From: Pseudomonadaceae bacterium UBA5811
GTDB taxonomy: Bacteria > Pseudomonadota > Gammaproteobacteria > Pseudomonadales > Pseudomonadaceae
DNA length: 12,415 nt
Assembly: GCA_002417905.1 (NCBI GenBank)
Contig: DIDB01000140.1
Location: 1 to 12,415, forward strand
Direction of reading: 5' to 3'
The notes below the pieces were generated by a model that saw only the letters and a program-made list of their open reading frames with translations, was not told the origin of the DNA and ran no database searches. Shown in pieces: positions 5,959 through 12,415 of this stretch (its first letter is position 1; the number at the start of each line of letters is the position of its first letter). Both the position numbers and the translations under genes were made by a program.

Positions 5959-6024
5959 ATATCAATATGTTATTGCAATGTTGTTTGTTTACGACGTCAA
6001 GGGTGGTTTAGTAATAATCAAGGC

Positions 6025-6070
6025 TGCTCTGAGGGCTCCCCGGGGCATTCCAGAGCACTTTTGTTTTTGT
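6025..6070 (+). terminator. Orphan Rho-independent terminator-like hairpin on the + strand
   Basis: tgctctg (6025-6031) and cagagca (6051-6057) form a perfect 7-bp stem. The loop holds the self-complementary ccccgggg (6038-6045). The T-rich tail cttttgtttttgt follows immediately at 6058-6070. The minus strand has no T-run after the stem, so the signal is directional. No + strand gene ends upstream: the nearest one ends at 4583, and the genes between run the other way. It may end a small RNA arising in the AT-rich island, or act as an attenuator in a long recC leader. Confidence 0.5.
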
Positions 6071-6182
6071 CCAGTGGGGCAGGGCAAGATCTGGTTGCTC
6101 CTTCACTGCCGCATAGGCCGTCCTCCTGTATCAGGTATCTGAAGCTGTTTATCGGGCAGAATGCCGCTTTCCTGTTCTGCCG

Positions 6183-6187
6183 TGAGG
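6183..6187 (+). promoter_or_regulatory. Ribosome binding site deciding the recC start
   Basis: TGAGG lies 6 nt before ATG 6194. The in-frame ATGs at 6161 and 6188 lack a well-placed site, and 6194 gives MLSLYHASDLEML, which lines up with the start of E. coli RecC. Confidence 0.65.
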
Positions 6188-6193
6188 ATGCCC

Positions 6194-9100
6194 ATGCTCA
6201 GCCTGTATCACGCCTCTGATCTGGAAATGCTGGGACTGGTGGCTACCACGCTGCTGGCCCAGCCGCAGCGTGATCCTCTGGCACCGGCCACCGTGGTGGT
6301 GCCCAGCCAGGGGATGGGCCGCTGGCTGAACCTGCAGCTGGCGCGCCGTCAGGGCATTGCCATGCATCTGGAGATCGTGCTGCCGGCCCGTTACCTCTGG
6401 GATCTGTCCCGTCAGGTGCTGGGAGAGCTGCCGGAGCAGTCGGCTTTCGCTCCGGGGGTGCTGACCTGGCGGCTGTATGGCTGGCTGTCCGTGGCAGAAA
6501 ACCTGGCGCAGACCCCGAGGCTGGCCCGCTATCTGGCTGGAGGGGATGAACGGCGCCGGCTGGGGCTGGCCGCAAAAATTGCTGACGTCTTCGACCAGTA
6601 CCTGCTGTACCGGGACGACTGGCTGGCTGCCTGGGAGCACCAGCAGACCCTGGGGCTGGGGCCGGACGAAGACTGGCAGGCGCTGCTCTGGCATGAGCTG
6701 ACCAGGGATGGCCACCCGCACCGGGCCCGGCTGCTGGGGGATCTGCTGGCCCGGCTGTTTGCCGGAGCACCGCTGGAGGGCCTGCCGGAGCGGCTGCTGG
6801 TTTTTGGTATCAGCAGCCTGCCGCCACACCAGCTGCGGGTGCTGGAAGGCCTGGGCCGGCATACTGACGTGGTGCTCTGTGCCCTGAGCCCCACAGCCGA
6901 AGCCTGGGGGGATATCCGGGATATCCGCGAACTGGCCCGGGAGGAAGGCAGTGGCAGTCCGGACAGCTGGTATCTGGATGTGGGCAACCCGCTGCTGGCC
7001 AGTCTGGGCAAGCAGGGCCGTGACTTCTTTGACAGCCTGTTCAGCCTGCCGCTGGACGCGGAGCAGGGAATTTACAGCGATCCGCAGACCCTGCAGGACA
7101 GTAGCCTGCTGCAGGCCCTGCAGAATGACATTCTCTGCCTGCAGACCCGGACTCCGGAGCAGTGTTTCCGGCGGGAGCCGGATGACCGCTCGCTGGAGGT
7201 GCATGTGGCTCACTCCCCGTTGCGCGAAGTGGAAATTCTCCATGACCAGCTGCTGGCCCGCTTTGCTGCGGATCCGGAGCTGACGCCGGACCAGGTGGTG
7301 GTACTGACTCCGGATATTGAAACCTATGCGCCTTTTATCGAGGCCGTGTTTTCCGCCCGGGAGTCCCGCGCCTCCGGCGCCCCGCGCATCCCGTTCAGCC
7401 TTGCGGACCGCAGCCTGCGGGCAGAAACGCCGCTGGTGGATACCTTTCTGGAACTGCTGGCGCTGCCGGACAGCCGTTTTGTGGCCGAAGAGCTGCTCAC
7501 CTGGCTGCAGCAGCCGGCGCTGGCCTGTCGGGCCGGCATTGAAGAGGACGACCTGCCGCTGATCCGCGAATGGTTGCGCGAGGCAGGCGTGCGCTGGGGC
7601 CGGGATGCAGCCCACCGGGCCCGGCTTGGCCTGCCGGAAGAGGGTGCGTTCAGCTGGCTTCAGGGGCTGGACCGCCTGCTGCTGGGTTTTGCGGCTCCCC
7701 CCCGGCTGGCTGGAGACCAGCCGCCGCTGCTGGGTGACTGCTGGCCACTGGACCGTCTGGAAGGCAGCCAGGCCCAGCCGCTGGGGCTGCTGGCCGCCTT
7801 TGTCGGACGGCTGGGCCAGCTGGCTGACCAGCTGGCCCGGCCAAGGCCACTGGCTGACTGGGCCGATACCCTGCTGCAACTGCTGGAACAACTGTTCGAC
7901 GAGCGCGAGGCCGGTGAAACCCTGCTGCTGCTGACCCGGGCCTGCACGGCCCTGCGCGACCAGGCCGTGGCCAGCGGCCTGCAGCAGCCGGTCGCCCTGG
8001 AGCTGGTCCGCCAGCAACTGACGGGCGTACTGGAGCAGGGCAGTGGCTCGGTGGGCTTTCTGACCGGCACCGTTACGTTCTGCACCATGGTGCCGATGCG
8101 CAGCCTGCCGTTCCGGCTGGTCTGCCTGCTGGGCCTGAACGATGGTGTATTCCCCCGCCGGACCCCGGCGCCCGGCTTTGACCTGGTGGCCGCCCATCCC
8201 CGGCATGGTGACCGGGCCCGGCGGCTGGATGACCGCTACCTGCTGCTGGAAAGCCTGCTGTCGGCCCGCAGTGCCCTGTACCTGAGCTACGTGGGCCGTG
8301 ATCCCCGGGACAATGCCATCCGCCCGCCCTCGGTACTGATCAGCGAGGTGCTGGAGGCCGTGGACCTGACCGTCCTGCCGGAGGCCGATGGTCGCCCGGC
8401 CAGCCAGGCCATCACCATCGTTCATCCCCTGCAGCCCTTTTCGCCGGCCAACTTTGGCCTGGATGTCCGGCAGGGGTTCAGCCGTTCCTGGTTCCAGGCG
8501 GCCCGGCGGCTGGCCGAGCCCCCGCTGGAGGCCCAGCCTTTTGCCGGGGTGCCGCTGGCCCTGCCGGAAGAGGACGGGCTGACCCTGGAACCGGACCGGC
8601 TGGTGCAGTGTCTGGTCCATCCGGCCCGCTTTTTCCTGGAGCAGCGGCTGGGTCTCTACCTGCCCAGGGCCCGGGAGGCCCTGGCCGCGGATGAGCCCTT
8701 TGCCCTGGACTGGGACAGCAGCCGCCAGCTGCACCAGCTGGCTCTGGAGGCTGCCCGCCAGGGCTGGGCCGAGGACGCCGAACGCCGGCTGGCCAGTGCC
8801 TCCGGCTGGCTGCCCGGCGGTGCACTGGGTGAGGCGCTCTGGGGCCGGGAGCGGGCCCCCGTGCGGGCCTTTGCCGGTGTACTGGCGGCGGCCTGGCCTG
8901 ACCAGCCCCCGGTGCCCCGGCGGATTGACCTGGGGCATGCGGGTATCCGGGTGCACGGCTGGCTGGAGGGTGTCTGTGGCCGCCGGCTGTTCAGCTGGAA
9001 ACTGGAGGCACCCAGTGGCCGGGACCTGATCAGTCTTTGGTTGCGCCATCTGCTGCTGTGCACGGTCCTGCCGGTGGAAAGCCAGTTGCTGACTCCGGAC

Positions 9101-9451
9101 GATGACTGGCTGTTTGCTCCGCTGGAGGCGGAGGTTGCCGGGCTTCTGCTGCGGCCCTGGCTGGCCGTGTACCGGGAGGCGTTATGTCAGCCGGTGCCGC
9201 TGTTTGCCCGCACTAGCCTGGCGTTTGCCAGGGCCATTTTTGCACCGCCACGCAGTGCGAAAACCCCGGAGCAGGCCGCGCGGGACAATGCCCGCCAGGC
9301 CTGGCTGGGCAGTGAGCACCAGAGTGGCGAAAGCCAGAACCCCTGGAACCGGCTGGCGTTCCGGGATCTGGACGGGCTGGACCTGCGCTTTGAGGCGCTG
9401 GCCCGGCAACTGCTGCTGCCGATGCTGGAGCACCGGGCCGCTCCGGCCTGA
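6194..9451 (+). CDS. recC: Exodeoxyribonuclease V subunit gamma (RecC)
   Basis: RecC is the Chi-recognising scaffold of the RecBCD helicase-nuclease, which loads on double-strand DNA ends, degrades foreign DNA and starts recombinational repair in the cytoplasm. The 1085-residue product is close to E. coli RecC (1122) and matches it along its length as I remember it. Examples are YHASDLEML at the start, VVPSQGMGRWLNLQLAR at about 34-50, FDQYLLYRDDWLA at about 134-146, VGNPLLASLGKQGRD near 262-276, HSPLREVEILHDQLLARF, and the strongly conserved MVPMRSLPFRLVCLLGLNDG at about 633-652 followed by RRLDDRYLLLESLLSA. RecC keeps a helicase-like fold without an active ATPase site, consistent with no clean Walker A here. 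The next gene is not recB or recD, unlike the contiguous recCBD of Pseudomonas. Confidence 0.96.
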   Translation: MLSLYHASDLEMLGLVATTLLAQPQRDPLAPATVVVPSQGMGRWLNLQLARRQGIAMHLEIVLPARYLWDLSRQVLGELPEQSAFAPGVLTWRLYGWLSVAENLAQTPRLARYLAGGDERRRLGLAAKIADVFDQYLLYRDDWLAAWEHQQTLGLGPDEDWQALLWHELTRDGHPHRARLLGDLLARLFAGAPLEGLPERLLVFGISSLPPHQLRVLEGLGRHTDVVLCALSPTAEAWGDIRDIRELAREEGSGSPDSWYLDVGNPLLASLGKQGRDFFDSLFSLPLDAEQGIYSDPQTLQDSSLLQALQNDILCLQTRTPEQCFRREPDDRSLEVHVAHSPLREVEILHDQLLARFAADPELTPDQVVVLTPDIETYAPFIEAVFSARESRASGAPRIPFSLADRSLRAETPLVDTFLELLALPDSRFVAEELLTWLQQPALACRAGIEEDDLPLIREWLREAGVRWGRDAAHRARLGLPEEGAFSWLQGLDRLLLGFAAPPRLAGDQPPLLGDCWPLDRLEGSQAQPLGLLAAFVGRLGQLADQLARPRPLADWADTLLQLLEQLFDEREAGETLLLLTRACTALRDQAVASGLQQPVALELVRQQLTGVLEQGSGSVGFLTGTVTFCTMVPMRSLPFRLVCLLGLNDGVFPRRTPAPGFDLVAAHPRHGDRARRLDDRYLLLESLLSARSALYLSYVGRDPRDNAIRPPSVLISEVLEAVDLTVLPEADGRPASQAITIVHPLQPFSPANFGLDVRQGFSRSWFQAARRLAEPPLEAQPFAGVPLALPEEDGLTLEPDRLVQCLVHPARFFLEQRLGLYLPRAREALAADEPFALDWDSSRQLHQLALEAARQGWAEDAERRLASASGWLPGGALGEALWGRERAPVRAFAGVLAAAWPDQPPVPRRIDLGHAGIRVHGWLEGVCGRRLFSWKLEAPSGRDLISLWLRHLLLCTVLPVESQLLTPDDDWLFAPLEAEVAGLLLRPWLAVYREALCQPVPLFARTSLAFARAIFAPPRSAKTPEQAARDNARQAWLGSEHQSGESQNPWNRLAFRDLDGLDLRFEALARQLLLPMLEHRAAPA

Positions 9452-9495
9452 AGCGGGCCTGCTATGGTTAGCGGGACTGTAGTGCAAGACCAGGC

Positions 9496-9501
9496 AGGAG
9501 G
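9496..9501 (+). promoter_or_regulatory. Consensus ribosome binding site of the DHDPS-like gene
   Basis: A perfect AGGAGG ends 6 nt before ATG 9508. This implies efficient initiation and fixes the start. Confidence 0.85.
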
Positions 9502-9507
9502 AAGCTG

Positions 9508-10395
9508 ATGACCGGTAGTGAATTTCATGGCGTCTGGCCGTATCTGGTGTCTCCGGTGGACGATGCCGGCCGGGTCCTTGACCAGGTGCTGGCCCGGCTG
9601 TGCGAGGACCTGATTGCAGCCGGGGTGCATGGCCTGGTGGCGCTGGGTTCGACCGGGGAGTTTGCTTACCTGTCGCTGGCCCAGCGGCGGCGGGTGGTGC
9701 AGGTGGTGGTGGAAGCCACTGCCGGCCGGGTGCCGGTGCTGGCCGGGGTGGCCTCTACCAGCGTGGCTGGCGCGGTGGCCATGGCCCGGGAATGGCAGCA
9801 GCTGGGCTGTGACGGGCTGCTGGCAATGATCGAGGCGTATTTCCCGCTGAATGAAGAAGGCATTTATGGTTACTTTGCTGCGATTGCCAGCGCCAGCGAG
9901 CGGCCCGTGGTGCTCTATACCAACCCGAAATTCCAGAAAACCGATCTGAGTCTGGCGCTGATCGGGCGGCTTAGCCGCCTGCCCGCCATCTGCCATATCA
10001 AGGACGCTTCAGGGGACACCGGCCGGCTGTTAAGCATTCTGGCGTGCACGGAAGGCCGGCTCGGCGTTTTTGCGGCCTCAGCCCACATTCCGGCCTGCGT
10101 GATGCTGATCGGTGGCCGGGGCTGGATGGCCGGACCGGCCTGTCTGGCACCCCACCAGAGCATTGCGCTGTATGAGCAGTGCCGGGCCGGCCACTGGGAG
10201 GAGGCCATGGCCCTGCAGCGGCCCCTGTGGCAGCTCAACCAGGCCTTTGCCCGCCATAACCTGGCCGCCTGCATCAAGGGCGGACTGGCGCTGCAGGGCT
10301 ATGCGGTGGGCGCACCGCTGCCGCCGCAAAGCCCGTTGACCCCCCAGGGCCAGGACGAGGTGCGCCAGGCCCTGCAGGCCATCGGCGCCCTCTAG
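9508..10395 (+). CDS. Dihydrodipicolinate synthase/N-acetylneuraminate lyase family aldolase
   Basis: The 295-residue length is typical of this TIM-barrel family of Schiff-base aldolases. Motifs: GSTGEF (47-52, substrate carboxylate loop), Y111 in AYFPLNEEG (position of E. coli DapA Tyr107), Y137 in LYTNP (Tyr133) and K165 in HIKDASGD (Schiff-base lysine, Lys161). The residue where DapA has its substrate-binding Arg138 is F142, so lysine-pathway DHDPS activity is doubtful. A pyruvate-dependent lyase or dehydratase on another oxo-acid or sugar acid is more likely; the substrate cannot be named. It starts 56 bp after recC and ends 70 bp before the McrB-like gene, all on one strand, which suggests but does not prove co-transcription. 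No catabolic partner is visible nearby. Confidence 0.88.
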   Translation: MTGSEFHGVWPYLVSPVDDAGRVLDQVLARLCEDLIAAGVHGLVALGSTGEFAYLSLAQRRRVVQVVVEATAGRVPVLAGVASTSVAGAVAMAREWQQLGCDGLLAMIEAYFPLNEEGIYGYFAAIASASERPVVLYTNPKFQKTDLSLALIGRLSRLPAICHIKDASGDTGRLLSILACTEGRLGVFAASAHIPACVMLIGGRGWMAGPACLAPHQSIALYEQCRAGHWEEAMALQRPLWQLNQAFARHNLAACIKGGLALQGYAVGAPLPPQSPLTPQGQDEVRQALQAIGAL

Positions 10396-10465
10396 GCCTG
10401 GCGCTTGCCGGCGGGCAGCCTGGCCCTTATGTTCTCCGTCCTGTCCTGTTTCTGGATCTTCTGGC

Positions 10466-12415
10466 ATGACTGATTCTGTCGCCCGGCGCGAAGCCCTGTG
10501 GGATGAGTTTCTGCACCGCTGGCCCCCCGAACGCCTGGGCGGGCTGCGGCTGGAACAGTACAGCCGGGCCGGGGACAGTGATTGCCTGGCCTACTGGCTG
10601 GAGCATCGCACCGAGGCGCTGGGTTCGATCCGGGGTGGTTCGGCCTTCAAGTTTGGCATCTATGCCCGGCGTGATTCCCGGCCAGTGACGGCCAGGGGGG
10701 ACCGGCGTTACAGCGCCGACTACGCCTGGTATGGCCGGCTGGGTGACCGCCCCGACCAGGCATTCCGGCAGGTCAGGCAGTGGATTCTGGCGATTGTCCA
10801 GGCGGCCCGTCAGGGTGATCTGGAGCAGATTGAGGCCATCGGGCTGGGTCCGGTGGTCAAATGGAAACTGGAGTTCCTCTATCAGTCGCGCCAGCAGCCG
10901 TGTGTCCTGCCGGTTTATGCCCGTCACGTACTGCAGGCGGCGCTGGGGTTGCCGGAGCGCAGTCCGCCGCCGGCACTGGCCGACCTGCAGCGGCAGCTGA
11001 TGGCGGGCCGGGGTAACCAGCCGCTGCTGGCCTGGGCCGACCAGTGCTGGCAGCGTGCTGAACAGCACCAGTATGGTCCGGCCCGTCAGGCACTGTCCTG
11101 GCTGGAAGGCCAGCCGGCCCGGTTTTTTCCCATCCACAGCACCCGGCAGCTGGCCGGTTTCCGCCTGGCCGGCGGCCAGCCCCTGGTGCTTGCGCTGGAC
11201 CGTGCACCGCTGACCCTGTTTTTGCAGCCCGGCCCCTGGCAGCAGGCGGATGAAGCCGGAGACTGGCCCCAGGCATTTTATCCTCCCGGGCACCGGCGCC
11301 CGGAGCAGCTGGCCACCTGTGTTGCCGATCTGGAAACGGGCTATCCGGTGGTGGCGGTCAGCCTGCCGGACCAGGCCGCTCTGGAGCGGCTCTGCCGGTG
11401 CTATGAGGGCGGCCTGTCCCGGCCGGTGCCGCCACCGGCCGTTCCGCTGAACCGGATTTTCTTTGGCCCGCCGGGCACGGGCAAGACCCATGCTGCCCTG
11501 GGAGCTGCCCTGGCCCTGCTGGACCCCGATGCCCTGCAGGCCGGGCCCGCGCGGCGCCAGGCCCGGCTGGCGGCTCTTCAGGCCAGCGGCCAGCTGCAAC
11601 TGGTCAGCTTTCACCAGAGCTTCAGTTACGAGGATTTTGTGGAAGGGCTGCGTCCGGTCAGCCGGGCTGATGGCCAGCTGGAATACCGGGTTGAGCCGGG
11701 CATCTTCCGCCAGCTGTGTGACCAGGCCCACCAGCACCCGGACCAGCCCCGGGTGCTGCTGATCGACGAAATCAACCGGGGCAATGTCTCGCGGATTTTT
11801 GGCGAACTGATTTCCCTGCTGGAGCCTTCGCGGCGGACTGGCCAGCCCGAAGCCTTCAGCGTGCGTCTGCCCTATTCAAAAAGCGCGTTCAGCATTCCGG
11901 CCAACCTCTATCTGCTGGGCACCATGAACAGCACCGACCGCTCTCTGACCGGGCTGGATACGGCCCTGCGCCGGCGCTTTGTCTTTGAGGAGCTGCTGCC
12001 CCGTCCGGAGCTGCTGGATGGGCTGGAAGTCAGTGGCCTGCCGGTGGGTGCCCTGCTGCGGATCATCAACCAGCGGCTGGAGTGGCTGCTGGACCGGGAG
12101 CATGGCCTGGGGCATGCCTGGCTGCTGCCGCTGTGGCAGCAGCCGGAGCTGGCACTGCTGGCCCGGATTTTCCGCCAGCAGCTGCTGCCCCTGCTGCAGG
12201 AGTATTTTTTTGACGACTGGCAGCGCATTGCCTGGGTGCTGAACGATTCGCGCAAGGCGCCGGAGAACTGTTTTGTCCATCCCCGGCCGCTGGCCCGTCC
12301 CCAGCTGCTTGGTGATGCGGCCGCGGTGCCGGACGCCGGACCGCCCTGGGCCATCACCCGAGCGGCCTTTTTGCGCCCGGCGGCCCCTCCTGGCCTCCCC
12401 GGTCCCCCGCCGACC
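10466..12415 (+). CDS. McrB-family AAA+ NTPase (type IV restriction motor), 3' end beyond window
   Basis: 650 codons are in view and the frame is still open at the last base. The AAA+ core begins near residue 330: Walker A GPPGTGKT (334-341), FHQSFSYEDFVEGLRP, Walker B LLIDEINRGNVSRIFGEL (from 431), GTMNSTDRSL (487-491 is MNSTD, the McrB-type signature) and ALRRRF (500-505). In E. coli, McrB binds modified DNA with its N-terminal domain and hydrolyses GTP to drive the nuclease McrC; a McrC gene would be expected just to the right. The N-terminal 330 residues are not obviously the E. coli McrB DNA-binding domain. They contain GSIRGGSAFKFGIY (53-66), a block I associate with other McrB-like ATPases. 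ATG 10466 has only a weak GGA 9 nt upstream, and the frame is open further upstream. Confidence 0.85.
   Translation, partial: MTDSVARREALWDEFLHRWPPERLGGLRLEQYSRAGDSDCLAYWLEHRTEALGSIRGGSAFKFGIYARRDSRPVTARGDRRYSADYAWYGRLGDRPDQAFRQVRQWILAIVQAARQGDLEQIEAIGLGPVVKWKLEFLYQSRQQPCVLPVYARHVLQAALGLPERSPPPALADLQRQLMAGRGNQPLLAWADQCWQRAEQHQYGPARQALSWLEGQPARFFPIHSTRQLAGFRLAGGQPLVLALDRAPLTLFLQPGPWQQADEAGDWPQAFYPPGHRRPEQLATCVADLETGYPVVAVSLPDQAALERLCRCYEGGLSRPVPPPAVPLNRIFFGPPGTGKTHAALGAALALLDPDALQAGPARRQARLAALQASGQLQLVSFHQSFSYEDFVEGLRPVSRADGQLEYRVEPGIFRQLCDQAHQHPDQPRVLLIDEINRGNVSRIFGELISLLEPSRRTGQPEAFSVRLPYSKSAFSIPANLYLLGTMNSTDRSLTGLDTALRRRFVFEELLPRPELLDGLEVSGLPVGALLRIINQRLEWLLDREHGLGHAWLLPLWQQPELALLARIFRQQLLPLLQEYFFDDWQRIAWVLNDSRKAPENCFVHPRPLARPQLLGDAAAVPDAGPPWAITRAAFLRPAAPPGLPGPPPT

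Larger units (their letters stand above)
5727..6193. other. 467-bp AT-rich, repeat-rich gap between DUF2790 paralogue 3 and recC
   Basis: No supported gene was found. The core is extremely AT-rich: 10 of 60 bases are G/C at 5881-5940 and 15 of 60 at 5941-6000, against 43 of 60 inside recC at 8701-8760. It contains three perfect inverted repeats (5847-5878, 5896-5920, 5930-5958), the 8-bp palindrome attgcaat (5972-5979), and a terminator-like hairpin with T-rich tail at 6025-6070. It should hold the divergent promoters of paralogue 3 and recC. TATTAT (5919-5924) and TAAAAT (5906-5911) resemble -10 boxes, but no matching -35 at normal spacing was found. Confidence 0.6.

Noticed and set aside
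5932..6219. 95-codon + strand frame starting in the AT-rich island
   Set aside because: The composition changes abruptly along the frame, it runs through the terminator-like hairpin and overlaps the recC start, and no family motif or ribosome binding site is evident. A much shorter peptide from the same ATG cannot be excluded.
6149..9049. 966-codon open frame on the minus strand, opposite recC
   Set aside because: It is a low-complexity Gln/Pro/Gly-rich translation exactly opposite a well-conserved recC. Long antisense frames of this kind arise from GC-rich codon use. No motif or good start was found.
10427..11737. 436-codon minus-strand open frame opposite the McrB-like gene
   Set aside because: Same pattern of Gln/Pro/Arg-rich translation, overlapping the McrB-family coding sequence with its clear AAA+ motifs.

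Overview
The window looks like chromosomal DNA from a GC-rich gammaproteobacterium of Pseudomonas/Oceanospirillales type. This rests on protein families only: a RecC of the E. coli kind, a PilJ-N/GGDEF/EAL signalling protein, and small exported DUF2790 and DUF2845 proteins, which I know mainly from Pseudomonas and relatives. No rRNA, tRNA, CRISPR array or transposase was found.

Layout. Positions 1-1485 (+) hold a small membrane protein and a fused SpmA-SpmB 'nucleoside recognition' membrane protein. Positions 1492-3563 (-) hold a c-di-GMP signalling gene split into two reading frames at a run of six A. Positions 3822-5726 are a cluster of four small exported proteins: three DUF2790 paralogues (one on +, two on -) and one DUF2845 protein (+). 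Spacers here are long and rich in inverted repeats. Positions 5727-6193 form a 467-bp gap with a very AT-rich core (10 of 60 bases are G/C at 5881-5940), three clear inverted repeats and a terminator-like hairpin on the + strand with no obvious gene before it. Positions 6194-12415 (+) are strongly GC-rich (43 of 60 at 8701-8760): recC, a dihydrodipicolinate-synthase-family enzyme, and a McrB-family AAA+ ATPase that runs off the right edge.

How the parts may relate. The small-protein cluster is probably periplasmic, and its duplicated members suggest a local expansion. On the right, RecC (part of RecBCD, which degrades and repairs broken DNA) lies two genes from an McrB-like NTPase (the motor of type IV restriction systems that act on modified DNA). 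recB and recD do not follow recC directly. The three right-hand genes share a strand with gaps of 56 and 70 bp and no strong terminator between them, so co-transcription is possible but not shown.

The points most worth a second look are the split signalling gene with its slippery A-run, the recC/DHDPS-like/McrB arrangement, the orphan terminator and AT-rich island before recC, and a near-perfect 26-bp palindrome between two small-protein genes.
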